Shown here piece after piece: positions 1 through 6,993 of a stretch of DNA of 7,725 bases. Position numbers and translations under genes: made by a program. The notes under the pieces were generated by a model that was given only the letters and a program-made list of their open reading frames with translations, had not been told where the DNA came from and searched no databases. Each line of letters starts with the position of its first letter. The stretch's first letter is position 1. Source of the stretch: Bacteroides sp. GTDB taxonomy: Bacteria; Bacteroidota; Bacteroidia; Bacteroidales; Bacteroidaceae. The stretch is from positions 1-7,725 of the forward strand of contig DXOJ01000711.1 of NCBI GenBank assembly GCA_019412865.1, read 5' to 3'.

Positions 1-103
1 AATGAAACTTGCATTTGTATAATCAAAGCTTTTGTTTTTATAAACGCAACTTGCGTTTATAAAAACAAAGGTTACATTTATAAAAATGAAAACTTCGTTT
101 ATA
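1..103. repeat. Array of about five 21-bp tandem units with internal dyad symmetry
   Basis: On the plus strand the sequence breaks into units at 1-19 (partial, cut by the window edge), 20-40, 41-61, 62-82 and 83-103. A 17-base core approximates aaaygaaacttgcrttt, and most units end in ta. Unit columns 3, 8, 12, 16-18, 20 and 21 are the same in all copies. Each unit is roughly palindromic about column 10 (AAAYG facing CRTTT). Some differences are compensated: columns 6/14 are g-c in three units but a-t in 20-40, and columns 5/15 are c-g in two units but t-a in 1-19. The period of 21 bp equals about two helical turns, which would place the sites on one DNA face. The array stops near 103 and may continue leftward out of view. 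Repeat structure is seen directly; a role as protein-binding sites is inference. Confidence 0.75.
31..69. repeat. 39-bp perfect palindrome with a one-base centre
   Basis: Positions 31-49 are the exact reverse complement of 51-69, with base 50 as the centre. This palindrome is built from the unit at 41-61 of the 21-bp array plus flanking parts of its neighbours. It could extrude as a cruciform, or be a high-affinity site for a dimeric DNA-binding protein. As RNA the arms are A/U-rich with almost no loop, so it does not look like a standard terminator. Confidence 0.8.
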
Positions 104-548
104 GTTTATAATAAGCAGAATATAAGTTTGCAAGCCATACAAAAGAAGTTTAGGCGTAACAGAGTGGAAGTTTTCTATTAATAGCCTAGAGTTTATCTAT
201 TAGTATATTATGAGGGAGCATCTACAATAGTTCGTTAAACTTCAAATTAACAGATAAAAGTAGGTCACCTCCGGATTTCTTAAGATTAAGGTATCTGACA
301 TCTGAATGTGTATGAATCTGAATAAACTTACCCAATATCTTGATAGCTTATAATGAGGTGAAGGGGTGAAGGATTATTTATCCTAGATTCACAGATTTCT
401 ATCACCGTAATCGTCTGATTTATAACAATTCAAACAAGTGTGAAACCTATGAACCTTCGATATGAGCATCATAGTTATGTTGTTCTCAACAAACTGGAAA
501 ATGGTGTTTGATGCGTTTAGAAGAAGTATGAGATGAGCCCCGGCTCTC
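104..548. other. Non-coding AT-rich stretch downstream of the men genes
   Basis: No convincing gene, tRNA or rRNA is seen on either strand; open frames here are short and lack family resemblance. Small features are a tandem octamer ggtgaagg at 357-364 and 365-372, three atctga copies between 293 and 321, and a small near-palindrome aggtcacct at 262-270. I found no clear Bacteroides-type promoter (TTTG near -33 with TAnnTTTG near -7). The stretch may include the regulatory region of a gene beyond the left edge. Confidence 0.6.
535..546 (-). terminator. Possible weak hairpin after the men genes
   Basis: Arms gagcc (535-539) and ggctc (542-546) form a short GC-rich stem beginning two bases after the stop of the gene relic. 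The loop is very tight, so realistically it is four base pairs with a four-base loop. The sequence following on the minus strand is only moderately T-rich (cttcttct further on). It is the best hairpin near the end of the operon, but it is weak as an intrinsic terminator. Confidence 0.2.
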
Positions 549-650
549 TTATTGAACCAACCAGCGACCGATATTACGGGTTTCTTTGTCGAAGTCCACA
601 CCTATCTTTACCAATTTGCGGTGGTCGATGGTATAACATTCACTTTCAAA
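549..650 (-). pseudogene. C-terminal relic of an AAA-ATPase-like / PD-(D/E)XK nuclease (DUF1703-type) gene
   Basis: Directly after the menE TAG stop, the same frame stays open for 33 codons and ends in TAA at 549-551. The peptide contains RKLVKIGVDFDKETRNI followed by GRWLVQ. From memory this closely matches the extreme C-terminus of the AAA-ATPase-like proteins with a DUF1703 / PD-(D/E)XK nuclease domain, which occur in many copies in Bacteroides and Prevotella genomes and typically end in GRKLVKIGVNF...TRNI..W. Intact members are about 500 residues or more. Here there is no start codon in frame and the ATPase and nuclease parts are absent, because the sequence upstream is menE. I infer a remnant left by recombination or decay of such a gene. 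An alternative is a C-terminal extension of MenE lost by a stop mutation, which I consider less likely because the peptide resembles another family. Confidence 0.6.
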
Positions 651-1742
651 CTACGATAATAACCGTTCCGCCAAATCACGGCAACCCGCACGATTCATCT
701 TCCCATTACCCGCCTGCGGTATACAGTCTGTATATAAAACGTATTTAGGACGATGATAAGGTTCTAATATACTCTGTAGTTTGTCTTCAATTTCTTCTAT
801 GTCCGGCTGCCCTTCCAGCAACAAAGTCACCGCCTGCCCCAAACGCTGATCCGGTACGGAAGTGATGACAAACGGCACGGGAATATACGGGCGAAGGATT
901 TTTTCTATTTCCTCTGCCTGGATTTTTATTCCGCCGCTATTGATGACATTGTCTTTCCGACCGAGAATAGTAAAACTTCCATCGGGATAAATATGCGCAA
1001 TGTCATTGGTTTGCAAAATATCATCGCATACCAAAGGGGCTTTAATGACCAATGTGTTTTCGGAAGATAAAGACAGTTCCACAGAAGCAAAAGGGTAATA
1101 GCGTTCGGAAGCTAATACCCCATTCAGACGGCGGAGAGCAATATGAGACAACGTTTCGGTCATGCCATAAGTAGAATAGATAGCACCCGGAAAATTTCTG
1201 ATTTCTGCTTCCAAAGCCTCATCGATTGCTCCACCACCGATTATCAGAACATCCGTTTGTCGCAACCGTTCTTTTTCTTCAGGCACCTGCAGGGTATTAT
1301 AAACTTGCAGAGGAACCATTGCCGCAAATCTCAAAGGCTGTTTCATATCCGCTAACGGATGACCGGAAGCGGGACGTATAATCAGATTCAAACCTACAAC
1401 CAAAGAGCGTACGACTACCATCATAGCTCCGATATAACGGAGATTCATGCATAACAAAGCAGTGTCTCCTATTTGCAAATTCAGAAATTCGCAGGTCAGA
1501 CGTGCGCTTTGCATCATTTTATCCTTGCTAATCCTTATCTTTTTCGGTTTTCCGGTAGATCCCGAAGTATGAACTGTCATCCAAGGAGATTCGGTAAACC
1601 ACTCTTGCAGGAAATCATACAGCATCTGCCCTGTAGAAGAATCGGATGCTCCTACCACCTTTGTTTTCAACAAATGCAAATCATTGGCTGTATATCGTAC
1701 CCCTTCAAGCAGAAGCGATTGCTTTTCTCTCTCAAATTCCAT
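651..1742 (-). CDS. menE: o-Succinylbenzoate--CoA ligase (MenE), short form
   Basis: This is an acyl-adenylate-forming ligase of 363 residues. It would activate o-succinylbenzoate with ATP and join it to CoA, giving the substrate of MenB in the cytoplasm. Visible ANL-superfamily motifs are the phosphate-binding loop TSGSTGKPK at 59-67, YGMTET at 192-197 (adenine/ATP site), GRKD at 261-264 with the following hinge region INSGGIKI, and GNGKMNR near the C-terminus with the expected adenylation lysine at K348. Assignment to MenE rather than another acyl-CoA ligase rests on menC and menB upstream. The protein is about 90-120 residues shorter than E. coli or Bacillus MenE, and the P-loop lies unusually near the N-terminus, so the N-terminal subdomain is reduced; all core motifs remain. 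The ATG is one base after the stop of the SNF2 gene (TAA-A-ATG), supporting this start and translational coupling. No Shine-Dalgarno sequence is seen. Confidence 0.9.
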   Translation of the reverse strand: MEFEREKQSLLLEGVRYTANDLHLLKTKVVGASDSSTGQMLYDFLQEWFTESPWMTVHTSGSTGKPKKIRISKDKMMQSARLTCEFLNLQIGDTALLCMNLRYIGAMMVVVRSLVVGLNLIIRPASGHPLADMKQPLRFAAMVPLQVYNTLQVPEEKERLRQTDVLIIGGGAIDEALEAEIRNFPGAIYSTYGMTETLSHIALRRLNGVLASERYYPFASVELSLSSENTLVIKAPLVCDDILQTNDIAHIYPDGSFTILGRKDNVINSGGIKIQAEEIEKILRPYIPVPFVITSVPDQRLGQAVTLLLEGQPDIEEIEDKLQSILEPYHRPKYVLYTDCIPQAGNGKMNRAGCRDLAERLLS

Positions 1743-1743
1743 T

Positions 1744-4700
1744 TTATTGAATGCCTCCTCGCAACAGTTCCAACATTTCTTCTTTAGTCAATTTATGCGC
1801 CATATTGCTTCCATCCAGTAGAGAATCCGCCAATGATTTCTTACTTTGATGCAGCGTGACAATCTTCTCTTCAATCGTATTGGAAGCTATCAGCCGATAG
1901 ATGGTGACAGGGCGAGTTTGACCGATACGGTAAACACGGTCTGAAGCTTGGTCTTCGACAGCAGGATTCCACCATGGATCCAAATGAATCACATAATCGG
2001 CGGCTGTCAGGTTCAGCCCTGTACCTCCCGCTTTGAGACTAATCAAAAACAGGTGTCCCTCTCCTTGTTGAAACCGGCTGACCTGTTTTTCACGCTCATT
2101 TACAGACATCGTTCCATCCAAATAAAGATAGGAAATACCCTGCAAATCAAGTTCTTTGCGAATCAAAGCCAGATGAGACGTGAACTGGCTGAATACTAAC
2201 GCACGGTGCTGATTGCCGATAAGTTCATCTACCAAATCCATAAATACTTTTGTCTTGGATGAGTCAATTTTCAGCTTATCATTGATCAAAGCCGGATGAC
2301 AGGCCGCCTGACGTAAACGAGTGATTTCCGCCAATGCCTGCATAGCCCCCAACGAACTTTCCTCGATATTAGCAACAGCCTGCTGACGGAGATTCTCATA
2401 CAAAGCCATTTCCTCGGAAGACAGTTCTACCTTCTGCACTATTTCTGTTTTCTGCGGCAATTCGTCCAAAACCTCATTTTTGGTACGTCGAAGCAGAAAA
2501 GGTTGCAGCACTCTCTTTAATTGTTTTTGCCGTTGCTTATCTCCGTTTTTCTCAATGGGCAGAATAAACTTTTCATTAAAATGCGGAAATGTCCCCAGTA
2601 AACCGGGATTGGCAAACTGAAATAAGTTCCAGATTTCACTTAGATGGTTCTGTATGGGAGTTCCGGTCAACAACAAACGGAATTCACCATTGAGTTGCAT
2701 CGCCGCCTTGGACATTTTGGTGTCTTTATTCTTAATTGTATGGGCTTCGTCCAGCAGGATGACATTCCACTGCTTCTTGCTCAACAATACAACCTCCGCA
2801 TTCAACAATCCATAAGTAGTAAGCAATATATCATAATCACCTGTCTCCTGTATCATTTGCTCCCGATCACCGCAGCTGTCATGTAGCACCCGGCAAGTAA
2901 GCGAAGGAGCAAAACGGTTGATTTCACTCTGCCAGTTAAGCAATACGGATGCAGGAGCGACAACCAAAGAAGCACCTTTCTTCCCTCTGCTGAGCATCAG
3001 AGCAATGGCTTGTATCGTTTTTCCCAATCCCATATCATCCGCCAGACAAGCACCGGCTCCCCAATACGCCAATCGTGATAACCACCGGAATCCATCCATC
3101 TGATAATCACGCAATTCAGCCTGTAATGTGGCAGGTACGATGAACCGGACATTTTCTGCCTGTTCTATTTTTTGCTGTAGTTCCTTAAACTTATGGTCTT
3201 TTTTCAGCAGGATTCCCTGTTGTTCCATATCAGCAAGCAAAGTGGCGTTAAAGCTGGAAACTTTCAGACTTTTATCATTCAGCAGGATAGAATCAAGTTC
3301 TTGCAACTTCCGACGTAACTGATTGCTTAATGCGATGAAATCAGAGTCATTCAACGCTATAAAACGCCCCCTGCTTTCACGGGTTTTCCGCAAAAGTTCG
3401 GAAATCTTCATCCGGACTCCGTCTTCTATCTCCAACTCTCCATCTATCTCGAACCAGTATCCTACCCCTTTCATAGAAAGCTTCAGTTGTGGAAAATCCG
3501 CAATGCCCTTTATAGACAATTTAGCACCCTCCGGCCACTCGGTACGCGACACATCTGACAGCTCGCGAAGCTCTTCTATCAGATCCAGACATTGATAGTA
3601 ATCTGCAAAGTAAGCCGTATCCGTAGCCGTAAAGTCTCCGCTGACCCGTTGGAGTAGCTGGTTGACTATCACATAATTTTCTTTTTCTTTCTTCAAATTG
3701 CGTACCGCCTGCACACGTTCGCCCTTCATTGTTCCAATCACGCTTCCCACTCCCTCACCGGCTTTGCAGTAAGGCGGCTGTTCGATGAAAGGTTTTACAA
3801 AAAGTTCCACCTTGATTCCGTCTCCTACGGGCAACAGCTGAACGGTTATCAATGAATCTCCTTTTATTTGCTTGAGGTTTTCTTTATTGCGTACCAAGTC
3901 CGAATGTATCGTCACGTTTCTTCCCAATTTCCCCAACACGTCCGCCAACTGGTCTTTAGCTTTTAACGGAAAGCGGGAGGATTGTTTGAAGAGTTCCAAT
4001 ATGGCACGCTGTTCCGAGGTCAGTTCTACAATCCGATAGAGCTGATCATTCTCCTTATTTAAAATAGTATTCGAACTTCCCAACTGTTTCACATTACTGC
4101 TCACCTGATAACCGTCTTTCAGTTGAGTGACCACCAACTGTAGTTCTTCTTTCGTGATTACAATAGGAATATCCGGATTTCTCTCCATATACACAAATGG
4201 ATAACCCGCCAAAAGAGATAATGCCTTGGGTCCGCCCAACTCATAAATGTCTCCTATAGAATATCCGGCATTAAAGTACTTGACACATGCCGCAAGGCTC
4301 TTGTCCAGTTCGCTCATCCCTTCTACTGCGTTCTGCTGGAAAGTAGCCAAAGCTATATTCCTCCCTCCCGTCCAGGTTATTCCGTCTTTCGACTTTTGAA
4401 GCCGGGGAATGATCTGACCATAATTCGTTATATGATATACAATGCGTGACCGAGCTATGTTATCAGCGGTTCCTTTCGCTACTACTCTGGTTTCCTGATT
4501 CCGAACCAGCTCCGCCAATCTGTCCAACGCAATTTCCCAAGGTTCCTGTTTAGCATAAGAAGGAAGCAGGGGAGCCACTCCCATCTCTTCCCTCAATTGC
4601 GCATTTTTAGAAATAAAAGCCTGAAAGTCGCATGAATATTCTAACTGCAATGCTTTAAAACGATCGTTTTCAAGCAGTTTCTCAATAGGGCGATTGTCTA

Positions 4701-5778
4701 TATAGATTTTCTCATTCAGCTTATAATGTTCGAGAAGTAAATACAATAATGCTTTTACCATATTCGATTGCAGGTCATAGTTCCGCTCTATCCATAAGAC
4801 TAATTCTTTAGTATCTCTTCCTAAAGCAATCAAAAGCATCAGATAAGCCGGCAGCCATTGCCTTTCTTCACGAATCCGTTTCTTTGTCACTAATCCGCTC
4901 ATCTTTTTCTTTGAAGCCTCACTACCCTCGCGCATTAATGCTATGACATACGTTAACGAATAGAAAGGCGTATCAAAAAGATAGGTACTTTCTATATATT
5001 TGAGAGCTTGCCGATATATTTTAAGTGCCTCTGAATAATTTCCATGATATTGGGCATAAAGCGCATGGGCGCATAAACCATTCACAGAGCGGGACGTTAC
5101 ATTCTCCGGGATTTCATTGATACGACCAGACAATACATATTCATAAAATGAATAAACTTCCCGAAAATACTCTTTAACGGAAGTAGGCATTGATTGATTC
5201 CTTAGATATAGATTTTCAACAAAAAGATCGTCTATTTCTTCCAGCCAGTAATTCCAACGATTGGCATATCCATCGATAATACAATATAAAACACCAACAG
5301 AAAGTTTACTGTATAAATCTCGCCATTCGGTAGAATATGCCATTTCACGAAATAGAGGCAGTGTCAATTCGTCTATCGGCCAATGCGTTATTATATCATT
5401 ATCCAATTCCTTCGTCGCAGCCCATTGTAACATCGCATTACACAATGTTCTCGCTTGCAGCTCAATATATCCGGGGAGAGATTGTTCTTTTTCAAATTCT
5501 TCAAACGATTCATTTCGCATCAGCCATAAATACCGGAGATGGATTCCGGGCAGCAACCGACATCTTTTATTCCCGAAATAATGCAGGTTTGAAACGATTT
5601 CTATCTCGCCATTCTCTTGCATTGACTTCAGCAACTTAGTAGCCTTGGCAGGGCTAAATCCCATCTTACAGAGTTTCTTCAATGCATCGTTATATAGCAA
5701 TGGAAGCATGTTCCAAGCCATATATTTTAAGAAAAGGGTTTTAATCTCTTTGTCTTTATCAGTAGCTAATATTGCCAT
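1744..5778 (-). CDS. SNF2-family (SWI/SNF-type) DEAD/DEAH-box helicase-like ATPase
   Basis: This 1344-residue protein belongs to helicase superfamily 2, Snf2 group, whose members use ATP to translocate on double-stranded DNA and remodel protein-DNA complexes. The motor fills the last third. LRDYQMDGFRWL precedes Walker A LADDMGLGKT (912-921, K920). Then come APASVLLNW (motif Ia), DEAH (1010-1013, motif II), LTGTPIQN (about 1036-1043, motif III), ALVFSQF (about 1193, motif IV), LKAGGTGLNLT (about 1248, motif V) and QASDRVYRIGQ (1277-1287, motif VI, with both arginines). All motifs needed for activity are present. The first ~870 residues are less recognisable: the first ~80 might hold a winged-helix-like fold, a TPR-like helical pair sits near 232-265 (GNYSEALKIYRQAL), and no SWIM-type zinc cluster is seen. 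It starts 51 nt after menC and ends one base before menE, so it is probably co-transcribed with the men genes. A role in chromosome or transcription maintenance is family-level inference; no link to menaquinone is visible. Confidence 0.93.
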   Translation of the reverse strand: MAILATDKDKEIKTLFLKYMAWNMLPLLYNDALKKLCKMGFSPAKATKLLKSMQENGEIEIVSNLHYFGNKRCRLLPGIHLRYLWLMRNESFEEFEKEQSLPGYIELQARTLCNAMLQWAATKELDNDIITHWPIDELTLPLFREMAYSTEWRDLYSKLSVGVLYCIIDGYANRWNYWLEEIDDLFVENLYLRNQSMPTSVKEYFREVYSFYEYVLSGRINEIPENVTSRSVNGLCAHALYAQYHGNYSEALKIYRQALKYIESTYLFDTPFYSLTYVIALMREGSEASKKKMSGLVTKKRIREERQWLPAYLMLLIALGRDTKELVLWIERNYDLQSNMVKALLYLLLEHYKLNEKIYIDNRPIEKLLENDRFKALQLEYSCDFQAFISKNAQLREEMGVAPLLPSYAKQEPWEIALDRLAELVRNQETRVVAKGTADNIARSRIVYHITNYGQIIPRLQKSKDGITWTGGRNIALATFQQNAVEGMSELDKSLAACVKYFNAGYSIGDIYELGGPKALSLLAGYPFVYMERNPDIPIVITKEELQLVVTQLKDGYQVSSNVKQLGSSNTILNKENDQLYRIVELTSEQRAILELFKQSSRFPLKAKDQLADVLGKLGRNVTIHSDLVRNKENLKQIKGDSLITVQLLPVGDGIKVELFVKPFIEQPPYCKAGEGVGSVIGTMKGERVQAVRNLKKEKENYVIVNQLLQRVSGDFTATDTAYFADYYQCLDLIEELRELSDVSRTEWPEGAKLSIKGIADFPQLKLSMKGVGYWFEIDGELEIEDGVRMKISELLRKTRESRGRFIALNDSDFIALSNQLRRKLQELDSILLNDKSLKVSSFNATLLADMEQQGILLKKDHKFKELQQKIEQAENVRFIVPATLQAELRDYQMDGFRWLSRLAYWGAGACLADDMGLGKTIQAIALMLSRGKKGASLVVAPASVLLNWQSEINRFAPSLTCRVLHDSCGDREQMIQETGDYDILLTTYGLLNAEVVLLSKKQWNVILLDEAHTIKNKDTKMSKAAMQLNGEFRLLLTGTPIQNHLSEIWNLFQFANPGLLGTFPHFNEKFILPIEKNGDKQRQKQLKRVLQPFLLRRTKNEVLDELPQKTEIVQKVELSSEEMALYENLRQQAVANIEESSLGAMQALAEITRLRQAACHPALINDKLKIDSSKTKVFMDLVDELIGNQHRALVFSQFTSHLALIRKELDLQGISYLYLDGTMSVNEREKQVSRFQQGEGHLFLISLKAGGTGLNLTAADYVIHLDPWWNPAVEDQASDRVYRIGQTRPVTIYRLIASNTIEEKIVTLHQSKKSLADSLLDGSNMAHKLTKEEMLELLRGGIQ

Positions 5779-5829
5779 CTTTTTTAGTTCTATATTTTGT
5801 CGTTACCAGTCGATTATCCTTTAACACCA

Positions 5830-6855
5830 TCACTTACAAAACCATAAACAATCTTTTCTTATTTCAAGAGGCACTTCCACGTTGTCTGTAAAGAGCGCCC
5901 CTGTTCCCAGTCCCTGTGGCAACGGATTGCCGAATGTTGCACACCACTGGGCAATGGCATTCAGACCAATGTTTGATTCCAAAGCAGAAGTAACCCACCA
6001 GCCGATCTGTTGTTTTTCAGCTTCGGTAATCCATTCGTCTCCTCCGCAGATTCCTCCATGAAGAGAAGGTTTAATAACGATATATTGCGGACGGATTGTT
6101 GAAAGCAGTTCCTGTTTCCTTTCCAGCGTGTTGCATCCTATCAGTTCTTCATCTAAAGCAATCGCTAATGGAGATTCGGCAGCAAGCCGAGCCATTTCCT
6201 CCCATTGTCCGGCACGGATTGGCTGTTCGATAGAATGTAAATCAAACTCGGACAGACGCTTCAGTTTTTCCATTGCATCCACGGGCGAGAAAGCACCATT
6301 TGCATCTACACGCAACTCTATTTCTTTAGAAGAGAAATGCGTGCGAATATGACGCAGTAGTGTCAACTCTTCCTCGAAATTAATGGCACCTATCTTTAAC
6401 TTGATGCAACGAAATCCGGCTTCCATCTTTTTCTCAATCTGGGATAACATATTTTGAAAATCTCCCATCCAAATAAGGCCGTTAATCGGAATACCAACTT
6501 CTCCACGTGAGAAAGCCGTATCGCACAATGCCCAATCGCCTGCAAAGAAATGCCGGATAGCCATTTCCAGCCCAAACAAGATAGAAGGGTAATCGCACAA
6601 GCCATCCATATCCAGCTTTCCTTGCTCTTTCTCTACCTGACGGCAGGCTTTCACTAATATATCTTCGTAATCAGGAAGATCATCACAACTCAAAGCAGGT
6701 AAAGGTGCACACTCCCCTATTCCCACGCGACCCGGAAAATCAGGAGAAGTGAAATAAAGATACCAGACTTTACGCGTTGTATATGTTCCTCGGGAAGTTC
6801 CTGCAGGCTGTTTGAAATGAAGCAACCGGGGAATAATTTCTATTTTACAGTTCAT
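5830..6855 (-). CDS. menC: o-Succinylbenzoate synthase (MenC)
   Basis: This 341-residue enolase-superfamily enzyme would dehydrate SHCHC to o-succinylbenzoate in menaquinone synthesis. The barrel catalytic set is complete: KLK with the catalytic K154, then metal ligands D184 (DANGAF), E210 (IEQPI) and D235 (LDEE), and K262 (VIKPS) as the second lysine. Order and spacing fit the E. coli MenC set (K133, D161, E190, D213, K235). The N-terminal capping region (about 1-120) includes GIGECAPLPALS, typical of the OSBS/muconate-lactonizing group. Some OSBS-group enzymes also act as N-succinylamino-acid racemases, but the men neighbours favour the OSBS role. The gene follows menB after 137 nt and precedes the SNF2 gene by 51 nt. 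The ATG is preceded by an A/T-rich leader without Shine-Dalgarno sequence. It is intact. Confidence 0.94.
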   Translation of the reverse strand: MNCKIEIIPRLLHFKQPAGTSRGTYTTRKVWYLYFTSPDFPGRVGIGECAPLPALSCDDLPDYEDILVKACRQVEKEQGKLDMDGLCDYPSILFGLEMAIRHFFAGDWALCDTAFSRGEVGIPINGLIWMGDFQNMLSQIEKKMEAGFRCIKLKIGAINFEEELTLLRHIRTHFSSKEIELRVDANGAFSPVDAMEKLKRLSEFDLHSIEQPIRAGQWEEMARLAAESPLAIALDEELIGCNTLERKQELLSTIRPQYIVIKPSLHGGICGGDEWITEAEKQQIGWWVTSALESNIGLNAIAQWCATFGNPLPQGLGTGALFTDNVEVPLEIRKDCLWFCK

Positions 6856-6872
6856 AGTGAATTATTTTTCAG

Positions 6873-6987
6873 TTCACCGCAGAGTTATACAGAATTTAGT
6901 TCTTTCTTCAGAGCAAGCCTGTAAGAGAAGACTGTAAGAGATATGACTTACAAAACGCTGTGTTAGTCTGTGAAACTCTGTGGTGAA
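6873..6987. repeat. Inverted-repeat element in the menB-menC spacer
   Basis: The arm at 6873-6893 and the arm at 6967-6987 are reverse complements at 18 of 21 positions, including a run of 14 with one mismatch that would be a G-U pair in RNA. The arms enclose about 73 bases. Inside is a 10-base direct repeat ctgtaagaga at 6919-6928 and 6932-6941. On the minus strand CACAG recurs exactly every 10 bases (plus-strand ctgtg at 6958-6962, 6968-6972, 6978-6982). The element fills most of the spacer between menB and menC. It resembles dispersed CACAGAGTTTCACAG-type intergenic repeats that I recall from bacterial genomes, but I cannot verify that here. No target-site duplication is obvious. In the transcript it could fold into a long hairpin affecting mRNA decay or expression of downstream genes, which is inference. 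Confidence 0.65.
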
Positions 6988-6993
6988 ACCGAT

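Noticed and set aside
1..103. CRISPR array
   Set aside because: The units are directly tandem with no unique spacers between them and are individually divergent, unlike CRISPR repeats.
238..300. Minus-strand mini-gene of 19 codons beginning MSDTLIL
   Set aside because: Very short, with no recognisable family, hairpin or conserved neighbour to support translation.
357..372. Tandem octamer ggtgaagg twice as a regulatory site
   Set aside because: Only two copies, with no promoter or gene start next to them; noted in the non-coding stretch but too weak for a separate claim.
389..601. Minus-strand open frame of 70 codons overlapping the gene relic
   Set aside because: It begins in a different frame over the relic and continues into non-coding DNA. 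Its peptide has no family resemblance, whereas the relic frame does.
1473..1787. Plus-strand open frame of 104 codons across the SNF2-menE junction
   Set aside because: It is antisense to two clearly coding genes and has no domain-like sequence.
5261..5639. Two overlapping plus-strand open frames of about 100 codons
   Set aside because: They lie antisense within the SNF2 gene, overlap each other in different frames, and show no recognisable motifs.
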